NCBI GenBank assembly: GCA_020744425.1
Contig: JAGMUV010000017.1
Location: forward strand, 868,001-932,000
Reading direction: 5' to 3'
Source of the DNA: Dactylonectria macrodidyma
Taxonomy: Eukaryota > Ascomycota > Sordariomycetes > Hypocreales > Nectriaceae
DNA length: 64,000 bases
Made by a program: the position numbers and the translations under genes
Shown here: piece by piece, positions 1 through 11,116 of the stretch
Layout: each line of letters opens with the position of its first letter
Numbering within the stretch: the first letter of the stretch is position 1
The notes under the pieces: generated by a model
What the model saw: the letters and a program-made list of their open reading frames with translations, nothing else
Database searches by the model: none
Told to the model about the DNA's origin: nothing

Positions 1-128
1 AGGCGGTGGGCGCAATGAAGATCAAATCCCGTCGCTGTTTTTTCTTGTCAAACCTTGAATTGAAGTTTGTTTCGCATTCTTCATCTTTGTCTCTTCATCA
101 CACGCGAAATGCTCTCGAGCATCGCATC

Positions 129-1356
129 ATGTCGCGCTTCCTCTTCCTCCGATCGAAAGCGGTGCTGATCCTTGCATGGCTGTCGACGGCACTTCTCGTC
201 TTGGTCGCCGCTAGTTTCGCTTACGGTCGCAACGCGTCGTCTTCTTTTATTCCGGCCAGCCTTGCTTATCACGGCCACGCTCCCCTATCCGGCAGCTGCC
301 CTCCGGCTTCACCTCCGGCTTCACTTCCGGCTTCTTCTACGCCTTCCCCGGCCTCACCTCCGGCCTCCTCCGCGACACCAACCGAACCGAGTAATGCTCC
401 CGGACTTGCCAAAGCCGTGACGCCCGCCGAGCTCCTGTGTCGACCTCCAGCCTCGAACCCGGCCGCCGTCCCGAAGCTGTTTCACCAGAGCTGGAAAACG
501 AACAGTCTCCCGGCCAAGTTCCAACGATGGAGCGACTCGTGTCGCGAAGCCCACCCTGACTGGGAGTGGGTGCTCTGGACAGACGACGATAACCTCCGCC
601 TGGTCAAAGAGCATTTCCCCTGGTTGGAAGAGACGTATTTGGGCTTGCCAGGACCCATTTACAGGGCCGATCTGGCGAGGAATCTCTACATGTACAAGTT
701 TGGAGGGTATGTACCACTACCAATGCCCTTGGATTGACCGTCGCTAACCATGCCTCTGCAGTGTCTACGCTGACCTCGACACCGAGTGTCTCCTTGACAC
801 GACCGACGGCCTCAAAGCCTACGACGTCGACTTCTCCGATTCTTCCAACGTCACCTCCCACGAAGCGACCAACACCACAAAGGTGGCCATATTCGGCCGC
901 ATGGGCTCCGACGCGACCTTTGAGCAGTCCATCCCCAACGCCTGGATGGCAGCATCGCCAGCGCACCCGTTCTTCCTCCGACCACTCGAATTCGCCCACA
1001 ACGAGCTTGACAAGAGCAACAACTTCTTCTACAAGCTCCTGTTCAAAACCCCCAACGCCGAACACATAACTGGCCCCATTGCCCTGCGCAAGACGATACT
1101 GGCGTACGAGTCCTCCGGCGACGAGGACGAGATTATTCTGCTGCCCGGACGGCTGGTGTACCCGTACAACTGGTACGAGCCCGGCAGTTTCCATGATGTG
1201 TGCTCTGCTGAGCAGGACACTTTTGACGACGCGCGGTGTAAGGGGCTGCTGGGGGTCAAACAGAAGAAGAGCATTTCTATCACGTATTGGAGTCACACTC
1301 ATAAAGGGAAGGGGTCGAACAAGCACAATATTGAGCTCATAAGCTCGGATAAATGA
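129..1356 (+). CDS. GT32-type glycosyltransferase, Golgi type II membrane protein
   Basis: Two exons, 129-706 and 762-1356, give 390 aa. The join restores the core sequence FGGVYADLDTE, where DLD is the DXD motif that binds the metal and nucleotide sugar in the OCH1-like GT32 sugar-transferase family. Residues about 8-30 form a signal anchor. A Pro/Ala/Ser-rich stalk of about 40 residues follows, and the catalytic part begins near PKLFHQSWK. Known members transfer mannose or other hexoses to glycans or glycolipids in the Golgi lumen; the acceptor here cannot be told. The ATG at 129 was chosen because it opens the anchor directly; the frame is open further upstream but with no better ATG. It converges with the amine oxidase gene. 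A second GT32 gene lies at 49579-50886. Confidence 0.87.
300..367 (+). repeat. Short tandem repeat coding for the stalk of the glycosyltransferase
   Basis: Several imperfect copies of an 11-12 base unit, CTCCGGCTTCA and close variants, encode Pro-Ala-Ser repeats in the stalk between membrane anchor and catalytic domain. It is a likely site of length variation between strains. Confidence 0.7.
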
Positions 1357-1717
1357 GAAAGATACCACTGGCGCTTTACGGAATCCAATTTTTTACCATT
1401 TGCCTCTTCAGTTTTGTAACGCACCCAATTCTGACGGGAATAATGTGCAGGGTAGCCCCAGCATCTTATGACATTCCACCATAGACGGTTTTGGGGATGC
1501 TTTGAGAAGGCGGTGGCTATTGTGGAAGTATGTGTACTACTCCGCACAAGTTTATTCACTATTGTATGGGATATTTGCTACATCTAACTAGTCTATGCGT
1601 TTGCAGTACAGACGATTTATTGGCGGCAACTACTCTCTTATGATAGCCTGCGATCTTTCCACCCACTCCAGCGCTATCACTCAACAATCAACAGCCGCGG
1701 CACATTCGGCAACGGTA
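1357..1717. other. Intergenic, shared 3' side of two convergent genes
   Basis: No gene seen. It separates the 3' ends of the glycosyltransferase and the amine oxidase, and the open frames here lack codon structure or homology I recognise. Confidence 0.6.
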
Positions 1718-3389
1718 TCAAATGTGAGACCTGGAGGTAACTGGATCCTGGTTCTGCTTTTGAATCACCTGGTGAGCCACCTGCATACCGATATGCACAG
1801 CACCATCGATCCAACCTCGCCATCCGTCGGAGAAATCGGCACTGGCAAAGTAGACGTTGCCGTGGGGGCGCTGGAGAGCCAAGAGGTACTTGGTGGTGAA
1901 CTCGGTGGGCAGGTAACACCATGTTCCCTTGGAAAATTCGTCCTTGTTCCAATCATGAGTAACCTAGTACCTGGTTAGTAGTTGTATAGTGTGAAGCTGA
2001 CCTGGACTGCTTACAATACGATTGATGTCGGTCTCGCTCAACCTCTCCTTGGGCAGCAGATGGCTGAGAGCAGATGTGATGCCGTCAATGCTGTCCAGAG
2101 TGATGCCAGCCGAAGACTTTGGATCCGGCCCAAAGGCAACCAAGTGCGAGTTGCCCGCCGGAGTGAGATGGTCTCCAAACGCAGCAACCAACCCTTTGCC
2201 AGGGCTCGTCAGGGAGCTCCACGACAGGTAGTCGGGCCCGTCCAGGTCGACGTGGATCTTGTTGCACTTGTTGACGGATCCTTGCTCGGCAGCAGCTCTC
2301 TTGTCGGCGGCCAGCGGCGGACTGAAGTCGATGGACGAGAGAACGTTGAGCGGCACCGTGCAGATGACGCTCTTGGCTTTCCAGGTCTGCCCGTCGCGAC
2401 TCGTCACCGTGACGGTCCCGCCTCGGTCTTCGATGCGCTGCACGGGCGTCTTGAAGCTATACGACAAGTTGCCGGTAGACACGGCATGTCCAAAGATGCG
2501 CCGATGCAGCTCACTATTCCCGCTGCCCAGCCTCGTATGAAGCGCAATCTCATTCAGCCCCGTACCAGTATGCGAGCCTAGCACCCACCAGCGCAGCGCG
2601 TCGAGCAAGCCCATCTTGTCAAGTGAGGTACCGCCCATCTGGACGAGCTGCGCCTCGAGGATGGTTGCCTCCTCGGCCGTCAGCTGGTCGCGCACCTGAT
2701 CGAGTCGATCCTGGCAAGAGAACTTGTCCCACTTGGCCACGAGCTCTGGCGACGGGCTGGTGCCGAATGTGTATTTCCAGGATTGCTTGAGGTCGTTGCC
2801 GTCCAGGTTGCAGAATATTTGGTTGACGCGGCCGCCAAAGTACGCCTGTAGGATGAGTTAGTGGCGACGGCACGGTGTAAGCGACTAAGTAAGCTCACCT
2901 CGTCGTCGTGAGAAATGTTGCGCTGCTTGGAACCGGTTGTCACGGTGCAGTAATCCTCCCTGCTGCCCGGGTTCTGCGTGACAATCCAGTCGTTATGCAG
3001 CCCATACAGAGAAACCTCGCGATAGATGTGTGGCATGTGCCAATGGATCCACGTGCCTCCCATCTCATAGTTGAAGCCGTCGATAGTAGCATGCCACGTA
3101 CGGCCACCGAGCCTGTCGCGAGCCTCGACGAGCAGCGTCTTCTTGCCTGCTAGAACGGTCAGAAGTCTGCCATGAATCTTGAACAAGTTATTTTTAGTTT
3201 CTTGCCTTGGGTTGCTAAGTCGCGAGCGGCCACGAGGCCGGCGTAGCCTGAGCCGATGACAATGGCATCGTAGGTGGCTGTTTGCGGCTGGATTGTCCGG
3301 GCGGGAGGATTGACGACGCCGATGGAGGGCAGGCCGTGGCTGATGCCTCCTTTGGGCGTCCAGGTGAAGCCCTCGGATGAATTGACCAT
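1718..3389 (-). CDS. FAD-dependent amine oxidase (monoamine oxidase family)
   Basis: Four exons, 3206-3389, 2899-3146, 2015-2845 and 1718-1963, give about 502 aa. The N-terminal Rossmann motif VIGSGYAGLVAARDLA and the following EARDRLGGRTW are the FAD-binding signature of flavin amine oxidases. MGGTWIHW and the C-terminal FASADFSDGWRGWIDGAV fit the family's flavin and substrate region. TWCYLP aligns with the segment holding the cysteine that links FAD covalently in MAO-type enzymes, so covalent flavin is possible. Expected chemistry is oxidation of a primary or secondary amine to aldehyde or ketone, releasing ammonia and H2O2. Intron 1 (3147-3205) appears to use a GC-AG boundary: GGCAAGAA occurs at both ends, and only this cut keeps the frame across Q-GKK-T. 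The first in-frame ATG is at 3389; the frame stays open 48 nt further upstream without an ATG. Confidence 0.87.
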
Positions 3390-3982
3390 GTTGGAGATGC
3401 CAGAGATTAGGTGAGGTATTGTCGATGTAACACACAATGGTGGTTCTTAAGGGTTTTGTCGAATACTGATCCTCAATGTAACCAACGGCTGAGTCTTTCC
3501 TGATGCCCAATGCCTATCTGTATTCAGCACGACTCTGATATACAAGCTTCTACTATATCGGTCCATCGCTTTGCTCTTATGTCAACACTCAGACAAGGTA
3601 CTGTCGGAGAATCCCAAAAAAGACCACCCACTAAGCATCATCTCGCCATACTGCAAACCAGAACGGAGGCCCATCGCACGATCCATCCGCCCAAACTGAC
3701 ATTAATCCATCGCCCGTTCCTCCACAATGCCGATATCTCCAAGCCATCCTCCGGGGCCCGCCGGTTCCGTCTCCGGAGACGGGTTCTAAACACGGAAAAA
3801 TAGGACCAATCATATCTCGTCTCGTCGCCATGAGTATGATAAGACCAAGCTACGTCTGAAGCGAGCTAGTTCCGACCCTCGGATATAGCGATTTCTCTCG
3901 TCATGGCTTCAACAAGGGTCTTGTCGCAAAACACACCCTCCAGTGAAGCTCTGCGCTGGTTCGACATGGTCATGTCATCATC
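3390..3982. promoter_or_regulatory. Divergent promoter region, amine oxidase / Zn2Cys6 regulator
   Basis: 593 bases between two divergently transcribed genes and no convincing gene inside. A shared control region is plausible given the head-to-head layout; I did not identify specific sites. Confidence 0.5.
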
Positions 3983-6661
3983 ATGTCGGAAGCGAATGCG
4001 TCTGCTATACACGGACCGTACAGACGCAAGGTCACCTTGGCCTGCGACTCTTGCCGGAAGCGAAGGGTGAGCAATTACTGCCTCGACACTGCGTGTCTAG
4101 TCATTATGTGCTCACGAGAACTGTTTAGGTCAAGTGCAGTGGCTCTCAGCCATGTACATTCTGCTCCGAGAGCGGTCGACAATGCGCCTTTGACAGCAAG
4201 AGTCGCGGCCGTCGAGGTCCAAGGCCTCGACAACCGGCGAGCCAAGTTCCACGGGTGACGCAGCCACTTGCTCCTCGACGGCCTTCCATTGAGTCGACGT
4301 CCACCACTTACATCGAACCTTCGATCGAGGTTCTAGTTGGAGCTCCCATCGACATAACTATTGCGCCTGTTATCGAATCTACCATACAAGTCTCCGTAGA
4401 GCCGGTTTGGGTCCCTTCGGAACTACCGAGGGTCGAAGAAATTGAAAAGTCTGATGAGGAGAGTGCTGTTGAAGGGGATGATACTCCCGATTCAGCTGAG
4501 TGGAAACCAATACTGGAGCAACTGCTTTCACCCGCCTCAATTACTGATACGTGAGTGCAAGCTGGCTTATACTAACAAGATAACAGCCAGCTAATTAACT
4601 GATTACAGGGTCCTAGAACTAGACATTGACCTCGTCTGCCATTTAATCGAGCTCTTCTGTACCCGAACCAGCACACAATTCAAGCAGCTACTTCCACCCG
4701 CGGGGTTGAACGAGAAAATACTCCAAAGAACCATTTCTCGAGGGTTAATCCTCGCTATATGCGCCTCTAGCATGAGGTTCTCCGTGCATAAAGCCGCAAG
4801 GCAACCACACTCCGCAAACCTCGCGCAAATGCTGGGAGACGAGGCAAGGAGCTGTGTGCAGTCCTCAGCGCCGACTCAACCACAGATTAATAACATTACG
4901 ACCATTTGCCTTCTAGTGGACTTTGAAGCTAGTAGAAACTGTGGTCGGCGCGCATGGATGGACATAGGTCAGCAAAGTATCTTCTCAAAACGTTGGAACC
5001 GTGCTGATCCGACTTCAGCCATGGGACGAAGTCTTGTACAGCTGGCTAGATCAAGTCTCCATGTTAGTCCAGACACGACACGGATACTGGATGCAGCTGA
5101 ACAGCATCTCATCATCGCTGAGTTGTCTCACTCCATTGGCCACCCTTCTCTACAACCACCAAGCTACCGAAGGATAAAACGACCGAGGCCAGATAACAGA
5201 ATTGCTTCCTTCCCTGAAGGTACGCAGCGCTTGATGGATCTGCTGGGGGTCCTCATTGGCATCAATCAGCTCTGTGTCAAGCCATTGAAAGATCATAACC
5301 CAGTACCCTGGAATACGGATTCAGATTTTCGAGCGTTGCAAGATGAACTAGAAGAATATCTCCTCTGGTACCCGTCCATCTTTCGAATGGGTCCCAAGGA
5401 GGCTCCTGGCATCAAAGACCAAGAAGACACTGATGCACCCATGTCGTCGCTGATTTGGCACTGCTCGGCCATTATTCTCAATCGCACATTCCTGCCGATA
5501 CCAGAGCGATCCAAAACGGCGAACGAGGGCCAGGCATCGTTGATTCGATGCGTTGACTTCCCTGGGGCCCCGCCGTTGTTCTTGAAGGAGCGCATACATC
5601 GATGTGAATCTAGCGCCGACGCGATATGCGATATTGCACAGGATATCATTAGCAATGGAGGGTTCTTTAGTGTAAGGCACTTCCTGAATTGCGGTACTTT
5701 TCACCTATTTCTGACACACTGCAGCATACCCTTCTTCTCGGATATTCCTGTACCCAGAGTGCGCTGGTGCTCATCAATCGACTTCACCGGTCGTCGAAGC
5801 CATACAACAAGAAGGTTGTAGACAATCTCAAACTCATATTTATTATACTTGGGGCAGTGAGGACGTTTTATTCTCCCGCACAAGCATGGGTAAGTGCCAC
5901 AGGGTCACACGTGCTCTGGAATCGGTCTAATCAAACCCATCTAGATTGATGCGCTGTTTTGCGCTCATGATATAAACACACCGCTGAGGCACGTCTCGGG
6001 AGACCTAGATGTGGCGTTCTCCGGCTACTTCAGTCGGTTCGTCGACGTTGAGGAGCCAGCTTTTGTGCCGCTGGATCCAAAGGAGAGTAAAGACAAGTCA
6101 GATGCCGAGACATATCCACATGAAGCTCCTAAGGACCATGCATCAACAAATGGTCAAGGAGTCGACGGGTCAAAATCCTCAGAAGAATCGTCTTCATGGC
6201 TTCAGACCTATGTTGGTCATCTAGCCGGGGATATTCATGAAGAAGATGATGATGAAATAAACGATCCTCATGCCACTTCAATAGCGGAAGTGCAGCAAAC
6301 GAATTTGATGGATCCAGCCACCTCAGCTACTGCACGAGCGCAAGCCATGGAGAACCTTTATGCTTCAAGAACAGACACAGGGACAGTACGTAATATGACT
6401 GATGTCAGCATCATGGGTAAGGGGTTCACGCCATACTCACAGCAGCCTGATTTGATGGCTGAAAATGACGTTTTGCAAGGGGCAGGCAGTGGGAATTTCC
6501 CGGGAGATATAGACGAGCTGTATCCTGAGCTGTTCGGCCAAATCCCGTCGTTGGGAGATTTCATCGGGATGGGCCATGAGATTCCGATATTCCCGGGGTT
6601 GGGGTCGTTGTTGGAGGGAGATGGCATCTGGTCTGATGTGCTGGGCAACACAATGTTGTAG
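3983..6661 (+). CDS. Zn2Cys6 binuclear-cluster transcription factor
   Basis: Five exons, 3983-4066, 4129-4550, 4609-5671, 5725-5889 and 5945-6661, give 816 aa. The first intron cuts the zinc cluster. After splicing the spacing is C-X2-C-X6-C-X5-C-X2-C-X6-C starting at CDSCRKRR (about residue 22), followed by a basic linker rich in Arg and Pro. A long middle region (about residues 170-560) resembles the fungal middle homology region. The C-terminal 200 residues are acidic and Ser/Asp-rich, as in activation domains. Expected role: nuclear, sequence-specific DNA binding at CGG-type half sites. It is head-to-head with the amine oxidase, so it may be the local regulator. Target genes cannot be read from sequence. 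Confidence 0.87.
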
Positions 6662-7126
6662 TGAGACTTGATAGACTTTGTAGATGCTACTTTTCTCGAA
6701 AAATGAGACCCGTAAGAGCCATGACTGAGAAGATCGTGGCGGGACACCTATGTGAAGCATTCCGAGTTGGACGGACATGACTCGGGAATGGATACCACCA
6801 TCCCCAGCCAGCGCCCCGTTAAATAGATAGATCTGGTTCCCCCTCAACTCATCTCGGTATCCATCATCCCAGCAACCCCACACAAGCTCGAGACCCCCTC
6901 CCCAATCGTTCCCATGTCATGGCTCCGCCACTATCACCAACGCGGTTCTGTGGCGGCCACTACGGTAACTGATAAGCGTGCTTCTCACAACGCCGAACCC
7001 CGCCGTTGGTCCCTTGTCCTACGTTCGGTCATCCTGCTGCCGTGTGCTTTCCCTTCTCCTCTTCATCATCCCGGCGAGCCATCAAATTCGACTCTGGACA
7101 TTATATCCCCTCGACAAATCTCCGTC
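6662..7126. other. Intergenic / 5' leader of next regulator
   Basis: 465 bases between two genes on the same strand. An in-frame ATG at 6914 would add 71 residues to the next protein, but those residues look non-coding and would put the zinc cluster unusually far from the N terminus. Confidence 0.5.
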
Positions 7127-8822
7127 ATGGAGCGCAATCTTCCCCGAGCTGAACGACAGAATGATAAGGGTGCATGCTGGAGTTGTGTCGAGAGGAACTG
7201 GGTATGCGACGGTGCATTACCGCGTAAGTGAATGGCTTCATCCTGTCCGCTGCTATCCCATTCAATGCGATGCTGATTGGGTTTCGTTTCGTGTCTCAGG
7301 TTGCAAGGCATGTTCGCATAACGGCGTGCGATGCCGAGGCTATGGTGTCCGAATGCAATGGCCCTCGGGCGTGGTGAACTCCAAGCCGCGAACGCGATGG
7401 CGACAGATCAGAACGAGCTCGACTTCATCGTCCGTGTCGCCGCTACAAATAGACCGAAGCGCTGCTCCCACAACAGGCTGTATGTCCTCTCTAGGACTTC
7501 CAGCGGAAGACAGCTTCTTTATGCAGCACTTCATGCGTGTGTAACTTCTGCTTGACGGGATTACCGCCTCCGTCGCTGATGATTGACATAGAAAACGTCG
7601 CCAGGGTAGCTCTCGCTGTCGACTATGATGGGAACGGGTACCGGTCATTGCTACCCATGGCCATGGCAGAACCAGCCTTGATGGGCGCTGCGATGGCCGT
7701 CGCCGCATCACATTATAGCCGGTGGCAACACACGACCGATCATACGTCGCGCAAATATCTTCGAGCCGCAGCAAAAGCACTACGAACCAGGTTTTCCACA
7801 CCCAATCTTGTGCATAGCCCGGCCACCCTCGCTTGCATGCTGCTATTTGTCTCATACGAGGTACGTATCCCTGATCCTCTTGGTCAAGTAAGTAGCTCAT
7901 TGCGTCACAGGTTTTTGCTGGCTCCAGCCGCTGGAAGGGACACTATGATGCAATCAAGGGCTGGATCAGATCTCGGGGAGATTGCTCCGACTTGGACCCT
8001 TTCCTGAAAACTTGGGTCTGTCTTCTCGATACTCAGAGTGCCCTTAATATGGGTTGCTCAGCTATGCCTGAGCTCGAGGCTTGGCTAGACGAGACGATTG
8101 AGTCGATTACCCAAGAGCAGTCCGTGGACGCCCTATTCGGCTGTTCGTCTAAGCTACCAAAACTAATGGTAAGTCCCCGTTCATCCTGTGTTTGGAAAAG
8201 GTTTGTGTTAATGTAGTAGTGGGCGGCGTCTCGTCTATACGCTGCGTCCAAGTCCACAGATATGAACCGCGACGAACTTGTGGCACAAGCAGATGCTCTG
8301 CAAGACAAGATCCGCTCGACCGAAATTGCCCTCGACTCCCACCCCCTCGTTGGAATCTCATGCCACGGCAGTCCAGAATCTTTCACGACGTCCGTGGGCA
8401 TCGAGCAGGAAGAGTTGAGGAAACGAATGGTGGCCACGGCCGAGATATTCCGACACGCCTCGCACATTTACGTCTACCGGATTGTCCACGGTCCTGAGGA
8501 GCCACTCACGCCCGAGATGCGCATCTCGCTTGATACTGCACAGCATCTGCTCACGGTGGTGCCCGACGCATTAGGCCCGGGGGCAAATCTCGGCTGGTGT
8601 CTGGTGGTACTGGGCGCGGAGATGGATCTCTTGCATGAGCGGGACTACGTTCGGTCTAGATGGGCCGGATTGCATCTGTTGGGCATCTACAACACTAAAA
8701 ATGGCCAGAAGATTTCCGAAGAGACTTGGTCCCATCGAGATTTGGTCAGTCAAGGACAGGCGAGCCCCGAACGATGGCAAGATATCATGCAACGGATTGG
8801 CCAGTCACAAATATTGGTATAA
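7127..8822 (+). CDS. Zn2Cys6-type transcription factor, short form
   Basis: Five exons, 7127-7223, 7300-7536, 7592-7860, 7911-8168 and 8253-8822, give 476 aa. The N terminus carries CWSCVERNWVC, and after intron 1 CKACSHNGVRC, giving six cysteines in binuclear-cluster order. Downstream, ALAVDYDGNGYRSLLPMAMA and the alternating helices match the fungal-specific regulatory domain seen in small Zn2Cys6 proteins of this length. Exon 5 needs the acceptor ending at 8252. The more canonical-looking CCACAG nearby would bring in a stop, so that junction is the weakest of the model. The 3' end lies 81 bases from the convergent NmrA-like gene. A second regulator in the same run supports a locally controlled cluster. 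Confidence 0.75.
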
Positions 8823-8903
8823 TTGAAGCTAGCTGAACAACTCGGACAGCAACCATCGATGCCATCTCTGAGTTCTGTCTTCGAGCAAAAAGCTAGCTTC
8901 ATC

Positions 8904-9964
8904 TCATCGGCGCTTCCAAGCCATCTCAATGATGTTCTCAATCCTTGTTGGGACCTCCGTTTTTCCGGCAAAGTGGTCCACTAGGTTGAGATGCTCCGGA
9001 AGCTTGTCAAAGTCGTATGCACCCAACGCTATCGAAGCTTCGAGGTCTGCCGTCAATGCCTTTAGCTGTTTCAGTCCTTCTGGGAAATGGTCGGCAACAG
9101 CAATATTCCCAGGCAATACCAGATTTTCGTGCTTTAGTAGCGCTGAAATCGACTGATATGTGACCTCGAGCTTGCCACCCAGGTTCTTCTCTGTGAGGTC
9201 GATTATCTCCTTAAGAGTCATGGTGCTCGACACGGTCGTCATGACTCGAGGCCACTTGTCAAGCTCAAGCGCGAGAGCTACGTATCGGGCTACGTCTTTG
9301 GTGAATGACATTGCCATCTTGGCATTTCCGTCACCCGGCACATAGGCAACACCGTTAGCTGGGTCAATGATGACATACAAATTTCGGAGATGAGTGTCAA
9401 TGTTGGGCATTCCAAAATAGTCCATGAACATGCCGGGATAAATGTACGAAAATTCGAGATTGGTCTTTTCCAACTCTCGTCTTCCGATTGCGTGGAATTT
9501 CTTATCTGGGTACGGGAGAATGTCGTCCCCGAGGTCATAGTCGACGTTGAATTCCGAGGGAATGAAGCGCTTCACAGCGGAGGCTTTCTCAGCAGCCCGG
9601 ATGAGCGTGACCTGAGAGTCACTGGCTGCTTGGAAATCTAGAGCAAAAGTGCAAATGACGGTATCGATGTTGTGCTCGACTAGGAGTCGGGTAACTTCAG
9701 ACTCTGAGCTGTAGTCTGTCTGGATGAGAGGGAGATAGGTTTTTCCAGTCAACGGGGATGTACGAGTTGCAAAGTTTTTTGGCATCTGCACGAAAGAAGG
9801 CATTTGTGTCAGTAACTTTTGAGTCGTTCATATGAAGAAGTAATATGTGAAGAACATACCTTTCGAGACATGATGTATACTTCATATTTGCCAGTTCCAT
9901 AAAGAGCATCAACGATAAGACGACCGAGGTCGCCAAGGCCACCAGCGACAGCAATGGAGGGCAT
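8904..9964 (-). CDS. NmrA-like / isoflavone-reductase-like NAD(P)-binding protein
   Basis: Two exons, 9860-9964 and 8904-9785, give 328 aa. The N terminus has the glycine-rich dinucleotide motif AVAGGLGDLGRLI, then VICTFALDFQAASDSQ and RFIPSEFNVDY, which are typical of atypical short-chain dehydrogenases of the PCBER/NmrA group. Members either reduce aromatic substrates with NADPH or act as redox-sensing regulators; which applies is not decidable here. The GXXGXXG spacing is intact, so cofactor binding is likely. No transmembrane segment or signal peptide. It sits tail-to-tail with the second regulator and next to the permease, in keeping with a role in the same metabolic cluster. Confidence 0.85.
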
Positions 9965-11116
9965 TTTGTGTTGTAGGTTTGGTTCAGAAATTGGGGGCAC
10001 TGATGGATGAGACGATGGTTGTAGAATACAGAGGTAGGACCCATCTCTAAAATACTTTAAAGCGCGGTGCCCATATATGCATTTGAGATTGGAATTGGCT
10101 AAATGAGAGGACGCAACCTTTATCTTACCGACAGACCTATGACTAAGAGTCTGGAACATCTTTTCATTGGTCATTACCTTTTGGGTCACCCTCAAGAGCA
10201 AAAGCTTGATGGAAATTGAACCACAGGGGTGATATAAGTACGGCGAAGATTATACCCCACGCTTTATTGTTTTATTTCAACCAAATGCCATTCGTGAATG
10301 GGTTGCAGTTTCAGTTTTGGCATCCTAAAAAATAAATAGCTTCAACATTACTATCCGTTGCCATGTCGTCGCAAATATCCAACACCCCACCCTCTTTCAG
10401 ACCCTCTTCCCCAAGGACCAAGCTCGTATACCATATTTGAAAAATTTATGCTTGCATATGGTAGCAGGACTTAACTAGATATGGCTTTGAGAGTTGTCAG
10501 AGCCGAGGTTGATAGGCATGATTTAGAGCGCAACGAAGCTTCAGCTTTAGACAGAAACAACGATAACCTCTGTCAGGTTGTTTCTACCATTCGATAGGCA
10601 TAATTAGTAGCTCTAATATGAAGGTCCTCTAGGGTTGCCACACCCGACTGCACGCCTCAACCGTCCCTGCACATAGGGTAAGAGGAGCGAAGCGGACTAC
10701 GACGGTGATCTACGTGCGGGTGTAATCGCAGGATGCATCGCGTATCGCTGCCAAATCAAAAAATGATCCAAAGCCATCCTCGGACATAAAGTTGACGAAT
10801 TGGGTTCTGTTCCGAGCCTTTGACGCCTGCCGACGAGGAACATAACGAAGTGGGCTTCAGGAAGGAATGGAACATGATCGCCAAGTCATTCGCCGCGTCG
10901 AACGAACTCAGAAAAGGTAATAGTCTTATTTTTCGGTAATAAAATCCTGTCGAAAACTCGAGTGTCTGGAAATAATGAGATTACGCTTCGATGATGGCTT
11001 CTCTGTAATGTTCGATTGCGTGTTTCATGTTGAAGTTGATCATACAGAATTGGGAGTCGATATATCATAGAAAGAGGACAAAAAAGTTTTCTACCCAGAA
11101 ACAATTCTTTACAACT
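9965..11116. other. Intergenic region, nothing recognised
   Basis: About 1.15 kb, moderately AT-rich. It holds the NmrA-like gene's promoter (a TATATG-type stretch lies about 100 bases upstream of its ATG) and the 3' flank of the permease. I see no gene, tRNA or repeat. Confidence 0.5.

Noticed and set aside
604..1368. Long minus-strand open frame opposite the first glycosyltransferase
   Set aside because: It lies antisense to the well-supported GT32 exons, begins without ATG and shows no domain.
1982..2581. Plus-strand open frame of about 200 codons over the amine oxidase
   Set aside because: Antisense to exon 3 of the amine oxidase, Arg-rich shadow composition, no ATG start.
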